NCBI GenBank assembly: GCA_963662675.2
Contig: CAXXHP010000002.1
Coordinates: 372,001-436,000 of the forward strand
Source: G963662675 sp963662675
Lineage (GTDB): Bacteria > Bacteroidota > Bacteroidia > Bacteroidales > Prolixibacteraceae
Reading direction: 5' to 3'
DNA: 64,000 bases
Part shown: one piece after another, positions 20,101 through 28,453 of the stretch
How positions within the stretch are numbered: position 1 is the stretch's first letter
Layout: each line of letters opens with the position of its first letter
Position numbers and translations under genes: made by a program
Notes under the pieces: model-generated
The model's input: only the letters and a program-made list of their open reading frames with translations
What the model was told of the DNA's origin: nothing
The model's database searches: none

Positions 20101-20338
20101 TTCATTCTTTAAAGTAAAACAAATGCAGTTAGGATATACTCTTCCTAAACAATTGTTGAACAAGGTGAATATCAAAAGCGTACGCTTGTATGTTTCACTT
20201 GACGACTGGATCGTAATTTCTAGTTACCCAGGATTTGACCCTGAAGCTTCAGCTGGATCAAGTGAGCAATTGGGTATAGATAAAGGATCATATCCAACTT
20301 CCAAGAAAACTGTACTTGGTATTAATCTAACATTTTAA
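17180..20338 (+). CDS. SusC/RagA-family TonB-linked outer membrane transporter
   Basis: A 1052-residue outer membrane protein that imports oligosaccharides or other large solutes using TonB energy. In order: signal peptide (about 1-32, ending ALSMNVSAK), a carboxypeptidase-like beta-sandwich domain (about 51-128, YEVTGTITDNLGEPLPGVTV), the TonB-box/plug region (about 130-250, DEVVAVGYGVQRKSDLTGAI) and a 22-strand barrel to the C-terminal LGINLTF. There is no STN domain, so it is not expected to signal through an anti-sigma factor. It is followed 10 bases later by its SusD partner. Confidence 0.96.
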   Translation: MEKNYQSSKKMIGGAILLTFFLFFALSMNVSAKTDSLNRNKQKLNVVEQEYEVTGTITDNLGEPLPGVTVVIKGTTTGTITDFDGNYVLGNVSSTSTLVFSFVGMKSQEIVLNGRQALNVTMEEESIGLDEVVAVGYGVQRKSDLTGAISQVKSEDMQNRTIVRPEQALQGKTAGVQIINTSGAPASAATVRIRGFSSNTASNPLYVVDGLRTNNIGFLDPNNIESMEVLKDAASAAIYGAEAGNGVILITTKKGKKGEGTITYDMQYTTNSLARVPDVLNAQEYITYMTEANFITSDEISSVWDGVTDTNWADVAFENSVRQKHNISAQGANDRGSYNISLSFLDDNGIVKGNNDVYERWTSMVNADYKIKDWLKVSMTNSMERWIFDNVSENSEYGSLLASVLTMDPLTTPYYTADNLPASMQNMVDAGKSLLTDEQGRYYGLSQIYKSDQIHPLLMRDRTDQKIQGFNLLGTFAANLTPIKNLTITSQLGYRASYYGTYAFDNVYYASDVAKNDEINVSRTNGNSLYYQWENFANYIIEKGDHTLTTMAGISYSAPYSTRVTAGGNEIIKDDPLYRDLNYLSAGSNKTVSGAYSNAGRQFSYFGRATYSYASKYMVQVSLRRDASDISILPVENRWGTFPAISTGYTISNEDFFPKETPITHMKLRGSWGQNGSTGPLGGFSYRAAIGSDGSYPYYNSLTYQVASAPSTLSNNELTWETSEQLDLGLDIRAFNDRLTFGFDYYEKQTKDLLVAITPPFETGVSSMSVNAGNVSNKGLEFELGWSDNIGDLSYSFRGNLATLKNKVTYLDPSISRIEGASFHTESGITVFEEGFPIWYMRGYELADIDDATGDPIFVDQLTVDTDGDGVADLGDGAITPDDKVMLGSGIPDFTYGVTLTAGYKGFDLTVFGTGSSGNEIFNALTRIDRPRGNKLNVFYDDRWTPENTDASKPRPNANGEDKYWISSDAVMNGSFFKVKQMQLGYTLPKQLLNKVNIKSVRLYVSLDDWIVISSYPGFDPEASAGSSEQLGIDKGSYPTSKKTVLGINLTF

Positions 20339-20348
20339 ATCTTGAATA

Positions 20349-21947
20349 ATGAGAACAAAATTCATATATATTCTTAGTATAATTTTAGGCGCAGGCCTTT
20401 TTACTTCATGTGAAGGCTTGCTAGATGATGTTGATCATCAGGGGGCTACATCTGTGGAGAATTTCTACCAGACCGATGTAGATGCAGAAGAAGCTATAAC
20501 TTCTGTATATAATCAATGGAGATCCGTTACATTCAATAGCTTCTTTCTTAAGAATCTTCTTTCTGATGATGCTTTTTGTGGTGGAGGTTCAAAAGGTGAT
20601 CAATCTCACTATGAGCAATTGAATGAATATCGTTTCAGTACTGCAAATACAACAATTGAAGAAGGGTTTAGTAACCTTTATGCTCTAATTTATCATGCTA
20701 ATTTGGTTATTAATAACTTTTCTGATGACTCAGACGCTAAAGTATTAGCAATTGCAGAAGCTAAAGTTGCCAGAGCATGGGCTTATTTTAACTTGGTAAC
20801 GCTATGGGGACCAGTGCCTTTGGTGACTACGGAGCTTAGCCCTAGCGAATTTCAACAGCCAAATACCGAGGTTAGTGTTATCTGGGCTCAAATTGAAGCT
20901 GATTATAAAGATGCAATTGATGCTAACATTCTTCCAGAGAAAAGCAGTTCTGATGATAGCTCTTTAGGAGCAAGATTAACAAAACAAGCAGCACAAGCCT
21001 TTTTAGGAAAAGCTCTACTTTTCCAAGGAAAAAGTAGTGAAGCAGCTGTAATGTTAAAATCTGTTATTAATTCAGGTCTATATGAGCTAATTGGTGATTA
21101 TGAAAATGTATTAAGAACTGTAGAAGACTTTAGTTCTGAGAATATTTTCGAGATTAACTATGTTAGTGATGGCAACAATACTTCTCAGGGTCTTGGTGCA
21201 TTAGGTAATATGTACGGATGGAGAAGTGATAAAATGGAGCTTGGAGGCTATGACTTTGGTGCTCATGATCTTTACCCTGGAGGTTGGGGATTTATGAATC
21301 CAACAGAAGCTTTGTATGATGCATTTGTTGCAGAAGAAGGTGTTGAGGGTTATAGATTAAATGCAACGATTAAGTCGTATGAGAAAGTTATGGAAATTGG
21401 AGCACCAAATTATCCAATTACTGTTAGTCCTGCGGCTAGCCTTTATGGACATGAGGGGTATTTCGCCTGGAAAATTCGTTTCCTAGGTACAGAACTTGTT
21501 CCAAACTCATCTGGATATACAGCTGATAATAACTATCGTATAATGAGATTTTCCGAAGTTCTTCTTTTAGCTGCTGAAGCTTGTTTGGAGTCTTCTGATG
21601 AGGTTAATGCATTGGCATATATCAACGAGGTTCGCTTAAGAGCTCAGTTAGATGAATTGACTTCAGTTACATTAGATGACATTAAAGTTGAGAAACGTCT
21701 TGAGCTTTGTTTCGAAGGAGTTCGCTATCAGGATCTAATCCGTTGGGACGATGCTGAGACAGCTTTGGCAGAGCAAGGTAAGCAAGTGCCAATTTTCTCT
21801 GGACTAAATGGAGATGGTTCTTATAACGTAACTTATCCATATACAAATTCACATTACGGATTTGTATCAGGTAAGAATGAATTGCTACCATTTCCACAGA
21901 AGGAAATGCTAGTAAATGTAAATCTTACTCAAAATACAGGTTGGTAA
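20349..21947 (+). CDS. SusD/RagB-family surface glycan-binding lipoprotein
   Basis: A 532-residue lipoprotein with signal peptide and lipobox LFTSC (Cys at about residue 21). It is the lid that binds ligand above the paired SusC barrel at the cell surface. The N-terminal helical repeat region (VENFYQTDVDAEEAITSVYN, KVARAWAYFNLVTLWGPVPLV) and the C-terminal RagB/SusD segment (YRIMRFSEVLLLAAEACLES, EKRLELCFEGVRYQDLIRW) are typical. A strong terminator follows, so susC-susD form one transcript, largely separated from the esterase genes downstream. Confidence 0.96.
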   Translation: MRTKFIYILSIILGAGLFTSCEGLLDDVDHQGATSVENFYQTDVDAEEAITSVYNQWRSVTFNSFFLKNLLSDDAFCGGGSKGDQSHYEQLNEYRFSTANTTIEEGFSNLYALIYHANLVINNFSDDSDAKVLAIAEAKVARAWAYFNLVTLWGPVPLVTTELSPSEFQQPNTEVSVIWAQIEADYKDAIDANILPEKSSSDDSSLGARLTKQAAQAFLGKALLFQGKSSEAAVMLKSVINSGLYELIGDYENVLRTVEDFSSENIFEINYVSDGNNTSQGLGALGNMYGWRSDKMELGGYDFGAHDLYPGGWGFMNPTEALYDAFVAEEGVEGYRLNATIKSYEKVMEIGAPNYPITVSPAASLYGHEGYFAWKIRFLGTELVPNSSGYTADNNYRIMRFSEVLLLAAEACLESSDEVNALAYINEVRLRAQLDELTSVTLDDIKVEKRLELCFEGVRYQDLIRWDDAETALAEQGKQVPIFSGLNGDGSYNVTYPYTNSHYGFVSGKNELLPFPQKEMLVNVNLTQNTGW

Positions 21948-21972
21948 TCATTACTGATTTAACTTGATTTGT

Positions 21973-22037
21973 AGAGATCATTAACTTTCAAATTCTGTTA
22001 TAGAATGCAGAATTTGAGAGATAATGATCTCTTTTTT
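21973..22037 (+). terminator. Long terminator hairpin after susD
   Basis: The outer stem AGAGATCATTA (21973-21983) pairs with TAATGATCTCT (22022-22032). An inner 13-bp stem (21985-21997 with 22008-22020) has one G-T wobble. A T-run follows. Total length is about 60 bases. Confidence 0.9.
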
Positions 22038-22177
22038 ATTACCTAATTTATTGAATAGTGATTCTTAAAATCAAAAAGGGTCATGAAATATAATAATCCG
22101 AAAGATCGATTTGCTTACAATATAATGTCTATATAAGCGGTATTATATACTTCAATAAGAAAACTAAAACGATACAA

Positions 22178-23356
22178 ATGAGAAAACAATTTTTTTTATT
22201 GGTTATAACATTCCTCTTTATTGGAATTACAACATTTGCACAACAAGCAATCTTTGGAGGGAAAAGTGTTATTTCTCCTGAAATTCACGAAAATAATGCC
22301 GTTACATTCAGACTGGTTGCACCAAATGCATCCGAAGTTACAATATCTGGTGATTGGATGCCTAGTAGCGGTTTTGTTGCAGGATCTGAAGCGATGGAGA
22401 AAGGAGACGATGATATTTGGAGTTATACGACCGAAGTTTTAGCACCCGAGTTGTATAGCTATTCATTTACCGTTGATGGGATGAAGACTACAGATCCAAA
22501 TAATGTATATATAATACGAGATGTAGCTTCAGTTACTAACATATTCATTGTTGGTGGAGAAAACTCTGATTTATACAAAGTAAATAAAGTACCTCACGGA
22601 ACAGTTAGTCGTCGGTGGTATGATTCTCCGGGAAATGACATGACTCGCCGTATTACAATTTACACTCCTCCTGGCTATGAAGGAAATGGTGAAGACTATC
22701 CTATATTGTACTTGCTACATGGAGTCGGAGGTGATGAAGAAGCCTGGATGTCTTTAGGAAGGACTTCTCAAATTCTTGATAACCTAATTGCACAAGGAAT
22801 GGCTAAGCCCATGATTGTAGCTATGACTAATGGCAATGTGTCGAAAGAAGCTGCTCCTGGTGAATCTAGTGAAGGACTTATCCTGCCGGTAATGATGTTG
22901 CCTCACACGATGGACGGTAAAATGGAAGAAACATTCATGGATATTGTAAATTTTGTTGAGAGTAATTACCGCATTAAAGCTACAAAAGAAGGACGTGCAA
23001 TAGCAGGTTTGTCTATGGGAGGGTATCATACGATGCACATTTCAAGATATTATCAGAATAAATTTGATTACGTTGGTTTGTTCTCTCCTGCAATTTCAGT
23101 AACTGAAAATTCGGAAAATCCTTCGCCTGTTTATAAAAACATTGATAAGGATCTGAAGAAACAAATGGACAATGGCTACAAATTATACTGGATAGGTATT
23201 GGAAAAACTGATTTTCTATATCAAAATGTAGTTGATTATCGTGCAAAATTGGACGATATGAGTATGCCGTATGAATATATGGAAACTGATGGTGGTCATA
23301 TTTGGAGAAACTGGCGAATATATTTATCCGAATTTGCTCCGAAGCTCTTCAAATAG
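22178..23356 (+). CDS. CE1-like esterase with N-terminal immunoglobulin-like domain
   Basis: A 392-residue secreted esterase. Residues 1-21 are a signal peptide ending TTFAQ. Residues 30-130 form an early-set (CBM48-like) domain (VTFRLVAPNASEVTISGDW). Residues 140-392 are an alpha/beta hydrolase of the feruloyl/acetyl-xylan esterase type, with YLLHGVGGDEEAW for the oxyanion hole and Ser279 in GLSMGG; the catalytic His is probably in DGGHIWRNW near the C-terminus. It likely removes acetyl or hydroxycinnamoyl groups from glycans or glycosides outside or in the periplasm. It is the first gene after the susCD terminator. Confidence 0.9.
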   Translation: MRKQFFLLVITFLFIGITTFAQQAIFGGKSVISPEIHENNAVTFRLVAPNASEVTISGDWMPSSGFVAGSEAMEKGDDDIWSYTTEVLAPELYSYSFTVDGMKTTDPNNVYIIRDVASVTNIFIVGGENSDLYKVNKVPHGTVSRRWYDSPGNDMTRRITIYTPPGYEGNGEDYPILYLLHGVGGDEEAWMSLGRTSQILDNLIAQGMAKPMIVAMTNGNVSKEAAPGESSEGLILPVMMLPHTMDGKMEETFMDIVNFVESNYRIKATKEGRAIAGLSMGGYHTMHISRYYQNKFDYVGLFSPAISVTENSENPSPVYKNIDKDLKKQMDNGYKLYWIGIGKTDFLYQNVVDYRAKLDDMSMPYEYMETDGGHIWRNWRIYLSEFAPKLFK

Positions 23357-23661
23357 AAGCAGGTTACAATGTTATAATAATACTGAGTTTGGTTGGAAGC
23401 ACATGTGCTGTTTTTAACCAAATTCATCTATTATATAAGATAATAATGTTCAAACTATCCTATTTTCTTTATATTTTTACTATTCAAAATGCTGAGAAAT
23501 AAAGTGTAACAGAACGGGCTGTCCTGAATCATTTGCTGTAATTTATATTCCCATTCTGATACATTGCTGCGAGAATAAAAAGAATATGTTAATAACACAT
23601 TTGCAGGTCTTTTAATCTTTACATTATCCTATCGCTTTTTTAAAACTAAAATCATAAATCC
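23357..23661 (+). other. Intergenic region between the first esterase and the flavodoxin-like gene
   Basis: No gene was recognised in these 305 bases. The region holds a 10-bp palindrome GCACATGTGC (23399-23408) and is otherwise AT-rich. It probably contains a promoter for the downstream group starting at 23662. Confidence 0.4.
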
Positions 23662-24249
23662 ATGAACAAAAGACATTTCTTTAAAATGAGCCTATTGGCG
23701 ATTGGTTCGCTGTCCTTTTCAAAAAAACTGAAAGCGTTGGAATACTATCCAACACAATCAGATAAGAAATGGGCTGTTTTATATTCAACCTGGTGCGGTA
23801 GTTCTCGTGATGCTGCTGTATGGATATCCGAAGGAATGAATGGTATTGCCAATGTTTTTGATGTTCGGGAAAACCCTGACCTTTCAGGATATGAGCATGT
23901 CGTTATTGGTGGGTCAATTCGTGGAGGAAAGGTTTCAGAAGAAATGCAAACCTATTTAAGTAAGAATACAAGTTTATTGAAAAACAAGGTTCGTGGATTA
24001 TTTGCAGTATGTGGCAACAGAATGCAAGCTCCCGGAGAACAACAAACTGTTGATTTAATCGACAATCACCTTGCTCAACTTTGTGGAGTTTCAGGTATTC
24101 CTTCTAAAGTGTTTTTAGGCCGAATTACTTATGGCTTGTTAGATGAAGCTTCACGGAAATCCATTGAAGGTTTAAGTCAGCCAGAATACGACAACTTGAA
24201 ACGAACGGATTGCCTCGAGCTTGGGAAGAATATTTTAACAAATAGCTAA
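23662..24249 (+). CDS. Flavodoxin-domain protein with a Tat-like leader
   Basis: A 195-residue protein. From about residue 37 it has a flavodoxin fold like HemG-type protoporphyrinogen oxidase or flavodoxin family proteins: WAVLYSTWCGSSRDAA (FMN phosphate loop), HVVIGGSIRGGKV and VRGLFAVCGNRM. Ahead of this is NKRHFFKMSLLAIGSLSFSK, a basic plus hydrophobic leader resembling the twin-arginine-type leader of the carboxylesterase two genes later (TRRHFFRNSAF). If it is a true leader, an FMN-carrying protein would be exported folded. It is the odd member of this hydrolase cluster and starts 11 bases before the next esterase. Redox partner and role are unknown. Confidence 0.75.
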   Translation: MNKRHFFKMSLLAIGSLSFSKKLKALEYYPTQSDKKWAVLYSTWCGSSRDAAVWISEGMNGIANVFDVRENPDLSGYEHVVIGGSIRGGKVSEEMQTYLSKNTSLLKNKVRGLFAVCGNRMQAPGEQQTVDLIDNHLAQLCGVSGIPSKVFLGRITYGLLDEASRKSIEGLSQPEYDNLKRTDCLELGKNILTNS

Positions 24250-24259
24250 AGAATCAAAA

Positions 24260-25120
24260 ATGTATAAAAGAATTTTTTCTACCCTATTATTCCTTTTGAT
24301 GGGATTAAGTATGTATGCTCAGTTTTCAATGGGCGGTGGTAAAGTAGAGTACAAATCATCAACGAGTAAAATATTGGGAGAGGATAGAGAATATGCTATC
24401 TATCTGCCTAAAGACTATGATACCAATACGGGAAAATCATACCCTGTTCTTTACTTGTTGCACGGTGGTGGTGGGCTACATACCGACTGGCCTGAAAAAG
24501 GTCGTTTAGTAGATGTTGCAAACCCTATGATTGATGCCAATGAAGCAAGTGAAATGATTATTGTTTGTCCTGAAGCCGGGAAAACATTCATGAACTATTT
24601 TAATAATCCGGATTGGATGTATGAAGACTATTTCTTTCAAGAATTAATTCCACATATTGAATCTACTTATCGCGTAATTGCTGATAAAGAACACCGGGCA
24701 ATTGCAGGTCTTTCAATGGGGGGTCAGGGAACAGTCGTATATGCCTCGCATCATCCGGAATTGTTTTGTGCTGCTTATACAATGAGTGGGTATTTATACC
24801 GTCATGATGAAATCTTTAAAGCGATGCTTGGAGACCCTGTGCAAAATAAAATTCATCAATTGGTAGAGGATAATAACTGTGTGAAGTTTGTGCAAAATGC
24901 AAGCCCTGAAAAAATTGAGGCAATGAAAACCGTAAAATGGTTTATCGATTGCGGTGACGATGATTTTACGTTTAAAGCAAATACTGAATTTGTATTGGCC
25001 ATGGCTGAGGCAGGTATTCCGTATCAATTTAGAGTGAGAGATGGCGGTCATACATGGGAATATTGGCATACGGCACTCTATAATGTTTTACCTTTTGTGA
25101 GCAATAACTTTAGAGAATAA
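24260..25120 (+). CDS. CE1-like secreted esterase
   Basis: A 286-residue alpha/beta hydrolase of the esterase D / feruloyl esterase group. A signal peptide covers about 1-20 (LSMYAQ). YLLHGGGGLHTDWPE provides the oxyanion region, Ser152 lies in GLSMGGQG, Asp is probably in WFIDCGDDD, and His in DGGHTWEYW. It lacks the N-terminal beta-domain of the esterase at 22178, so the two are unlikely to be recent duplicates with the same substrate. It lies in a tight group with the flavodoxin-like gene (10-base gap) and the carboxylesterase (14-base gap). Confidence 0.9.
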   Translation: MYKRIFSTLLFLLMGLSMYAQFSMGGGKVEYKSSTSKILGEDREYAIYLPKDYDTNTGKSYPVLYLLHGGGGLHTDWPEKGRLVDVANPMIDANEASEMIIVCPEAGKTFMNYFNNPDWMYEDYFFQELIPHIESTYRVIADKEHRAIAGLSMGGQGTVVYASHHPELFCAAYTMSGYLYRHDEIFKAMLGDPVQNKIHQLVEDNNCVKFVQNASPEKIEAMKTVKWFIDCGDDDFTFKANTEFVLAMAEAGIPYQFRVRDGGHTWEYWHTALYNVLPFVSNNFRE

Positions 25121-25134
25121 TAAAAACCAACCTA

Positions 25135-26673
25135 ATGAAAAAAATCCTACCAATAATTTTATTATCAATCGTTTTATTTTCTTGCTCTCAAAGTAAAAAA
25201 GAACAAGCTACAATCAACTCAAATTCCGTTCAAATAGAATCTGGAGTAATCTCTGGAAAAAGCACGAGTGATGAGGCTGTGAAAATTTTTATGGGAATTC
25301 CCTTTGCAGCACCTCCAGTCGCTGATTTAAGGTGGAAAGCCCCGCAGCCAGTTAAATCGTGGGATGGAGTTCGTGCTTGTGTGGCTCCGCCAGCTTCAGC
25401 GATGCAAGCAACACCTACGCCTTTTGCCTGTTGGTCTTTTGAATTTATGGCTCCGGTTGAGCCACTAAGTGAGGATTGTTTGTATCTGAATGTTTGGTCT
25501 CCTGCAAATACTACTGATGAAAAATTACCGGTAATGGTTTGGATTCATGGTGGTGGATTAACTGGAGGATCAGGGACTGTTCCTTTGTATGATGGTGAAG
25601 ATATGGCACGCAAAGGTGTTGTATATGTTACAATAAATTACAGATTGGGCGTATTTGGTTTTCTTGCTCATCCCGAACTTTCGACAGAATCAGAAGACCA
25701 GACTTCCGGGAACTATGGAATTCTTGACCAGATTGCTGCTTTGCAGTGGGTGAGTGCCAATATTGAAGCTTTTGGTGGTGATCCTAGTAATGTGACAATT
25801 GCTGGTCAATCTGCGGGTTCTTTTAGTGTTAATGCATTGATGGTTTCACCTAAAGCAAAGGGTTTGTTCCATAAAGCCATAGCTCAAAGTGGTGGCATGT
25901 TTGATAAGTCAATGTCATTGGGCCAGACGATTCAAAATGCAGAAGAAGCAGGTGTAGAATATGTTAAAAATATAGGTGTAGAGTCAATCTCAGATTTGAG
26001 AAAAATTTCCGCAGAAGAATTGATGAAGGTACCTGCAAGCTCTGGACTTACTATTGATAATGTGATACTACCTAATATTCGTGAAACATTCGCTTCTGGA
26101 AAACAAAATGATGTCCCTCTGATAACCGGGTGGAATAAAGATGATGGTGTCTCATTTGGTCCTCCTTCATCTGTTGAAGCATATAATGAGAATGCTAGAA
26201 AGACTTATGGAGATCTTGTTGATGAATATTTAAATGCATTTCCAGGAAATACAGAAGAAGAAGTTGCCGCTTCCAGCAAATTAACAAATCAATTGTTTTT
26301 TGGATGGCAAAATTACACATGGGCTACCCTGCAAAGCCAGACAGGAGTTAATCCAGCTTACTTGTATTTCTTCTCGCGTGTGCCTCCTGGTGAACCTAAC
26401 TTTGGCGCATTCCACTCGTCAGAATTTGCTTATGCATTGCATACATTAAAAAAATGGGATAAGCCGTTTACTGAAATTGACTACAACCTTGAAAATATAA
26501 TGTCCTCCTATTGGGTGAACTTTGCTAAAACAGGTAATCCAAATGGGGAAGGGCTTCCGGTATGGAGTCAATTCAATCGTGAAAACCCACAGGTTGTTGA
26601 ATTTGGAGATGAAGTAAAACAGACACCATTACCTTTTCAGGAGCAATTAAGTTTTTATGATTTAGTGAATTAA
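25135..26673 (+). CDS. Type-B carboxylesterase lipoprotein
   Basis: A 512-residue carboxylesterase/lipase-family enzyme. An N-terminal lipobox (LFSC, Cys17) suggests anchoring as a lipoprotein. Catalytic features are HGGGLTGGSG (oxyanion hole, about 138-146), Ser226 in AGQSAGS, a likely acid at Asp337 in NKDDG, and His427 in GAFHSSE. Such enzymes hydrolyse carboxylic esters of small alcohols, phenols or sugars. Set in this locus, it probably deacylates glycosides imported by SusCD. It is followed by a second, divergent member of the family. Confidence 0.93.
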   Translation: MKKILPIILLSIVLFSCSQSKKEQATINSNSVQIESGVISGKSTSDEAVKIFMGIPFAAPPVADLRWKAPQPVKSWDGVRACVAPPASAMQATPTPFACWSFEFMAPVEPLSEDCLYLNVWSPANTTDEKLPVMVWIHGGGLTGGSGTVPLYDGEDMARKGVVYVTINYRLGVFGFLAHPELSTESEDQTSGNYGILDQIAALQWVSANIEAFGGDPSNVTIAGQSAGSFSVNALMVSPKAKGLFHKAIAQSGGMFDKSMSLGQTIQNAEEAGVEYVKNIGVESISDLRKISAEELMKVPASSGLTIDNVILPNIRETFASGKQNDVPLITGWNKDDGVSFGPPSSVEAYNENARKTYGDLVDEYLNAFPGNTEEEVAASSKLTNQLFFGWQNYTWATLQSQTGVNPAYLYFFSRVPPGEPNFGAFHSSEFAYALHTLKKWDKPFTEIDYNLENIMSSYWVNFAKTGNPNGEGLPVWSQFNRENPQVVEFGDEVKQTPLPFQEQLSFYDLVN

Positions 26674-26704
26674 TCCTTTTGACAACCAATAAACATAGAT
26701 TACC

Positions 26705-28375
26705 ATGAGCAAAATAACAAGAAGACATTTTTTTAGAAATTCAGCCTTCGGTACTTTACCAATGTTGATGATGCCGGGTTCTTTACATTCTATGTTTAAT
26801 GCCGGAGACGAAGATATTATTGTTGAAACAGCTTATGGAAAATTAAAAGGTTATAGGGAAAGGGGAGTAAATATTTTTAAAGGTGTTCCATATGGAGGTA
26901 AGGTTTCAGGGGAAAGAAGGTGGCGTCGACCTGCTCCACTCGAACCATGGGCTGGAATAAGGGATGCAAAACAGTTGGGATACCCGGCAATACAGCCTCC
27001 TAATCAAACATACGGTATTAATGAGCCTGACCCAAATGAAGAATGTCTGGTGTTAAATGTGTGGACTCCTGCAAATGATGGAAAAAAACGACCTGTGATG
27101 TTTTACAATCATGGTGGTGGTTTTACGACAGGATCCGGAGGGAGTGACGGACAGGATGGTGCGAACCTTGCCCGTTATTATGATGTGGTGGTCGTTGAGA
27201 CCAATCATCGGTTATCGTTAATGGGATATTTATATCTTGACGATATTGCCGGGGATGAGTACCTGGGATCTGGAAACAATGGTATGCTGGATATTGTTGA
27301 TGGACTTAAATGGGTCAATCAAAATATTGAACGCTTTGGAGGTAACCCAAATAATGTAATGATCTTTGGCGAATCCGGTGGTGGTGCAAAAACATCATGT
27401 CTTTATGCAATGCCTGATGCAGCACCTTATTTCCACAAGGCATCCATAGAAAGTGGTCCGGGTATTAATATGACTCCAAAAGAAAATGCCCGGCAAACAA
27501 CCTTACTTTTACTGAAGGAACTAGGAATTGCAACTAAGGATTGGCGCAAACTTCTTGATGTCCCGGTCTCGGTATTGCTTGAGATGCAAATGACTAAGAT
27601 CCCACAGGCTGCTGCGAATCTTAAATCTTTGAGTACACGCGGAATAGGAGGATCGATTATTGGTGGTTTTAGTCCGGTTGTGGATGGTAGGTTCCTCCCA
27701 AATCATCCTTTTGACCCTGTTGCTCCTTCTATCTCAAAGGATAAGCCTTTGATGGTTGGAGGAAACGAAGATGAATATACTTTCTTTGGCATGACAGGAG
27801 GCGATGTGGATGCTTTCAATCTTGATGAGGCAGGACTTAAAATGAGATTGGAAAAAGAATTTGGGGGCAATGCAGATGTAATTTTTGATACTTATAAAAA
27901 GACCCGTCCTGCGGCTACTCCCAGTCAAATTTATGTAGCGATTCGTTCATTGCAGTTTAGTGCACTGGGATCGGTGGAAATTGCAGAGAAAAAGGCAGCC
28001 CAAAATGCGGCTTCTGTTTATTTATATAATTTTGCGTATAAATCTGAGATAAAGATTCCGGGGACAGATTATTCAATGGGAACACCTCATGCAATGGATA
28101 TTCAATTTAAATTTTATAATACGATCCCTGATGAAAATGGAGTTGCCCCTGCTGGAATGGGAGGAAATCGTGAAGAACGGTTTGAGGCTTCTCAAAATTT
28201 CAGTGAGTTGTGGACCACCTTTGCAAAAACAGGTACCCCAGCAGCAATGGGTCAGCCGGAATGGCCGGCCTATAATCTAAACGATCGTCAGACAATGAAT
28301 ATTAATACAAATTGTGACGTGATTAAAAATCGATGTCAGGAAGAAATAGATATGTGGAGAAATCTGGAAGTATAA
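26705..28375 (+). CDS. Type-B carboxylesterase with Tat-like signal
   Basis: A 556-residue carboxylesterase/lipase-family enzyme. The N-terminus ITRRHFFRNSAFGTLPMLM fits a twin-arginine signal. HGGGFTTGSGG supplies the oxyanion hole and Ser224 lies in GESGGGAK, a GESGGG rather than GESAG nucleophile elbow. The likely acid is Glu in GGNEDEYT and the likely His is in GTPHAMD. It is clearly a paralogue of the preceding gene at family level but quite different in sequence and export route, so the pair probably attack different esters. Confidence 0.92.
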   Translation: MSKITRRHFFRNSAFGTLPMLMMPGSLHSMFNAGDEDIIVETAYGKLKGYRERGVNIFKGVPYGGKVSGERRWRRPAPLEPWAGIRDAKQLGYPAIQPPNQTYGINEPDPNEECLVLNVWTPANDGKKRPVMFYNHGGGFTTGSGGSDGQDGANLARYYDVVVVETNHRLSLMGYLYLDDIAGDEYLGSGNNGMLDIVDGLKWVNQNIERFGGNPNNVMIFGESGGGAKTSCLYAMPDAAPYFHKASIESGPGINMTPKENARQTTLLLLKELGIATKDWRKLLDVPVSVLLEMQMTKIPQAAANLKSLSTRGIGGSIIGGFSPVVDGRFLPNHPFDPVAPSISKDKPLMVGGNEDEYTFFGMTGGDVDAFNLDEAGLKMRLEKEFGGNADVIFDTYKKTRPAATPSQIYVAIRSLQFSALGSVEIAEKKAAQNAASVYLYNFAYKSEIKIPGTDYSMGTPHAMDIQFKFYNTIPDENGVAPAGMGGNREERFEASQNFSELWTTFAKTGTPAAMGQPEWPAYNLNDRQTMNINTNCDVIKNRCQEEIDMWRNLEV

Positions 28376-28453
28376 GTAATTTCATATAAGGGAATGCCTT
28401 AACGAGGAAGATGAAAGATACTTTTTTATGAAAAAAACCTTAAATAAAAAAAC

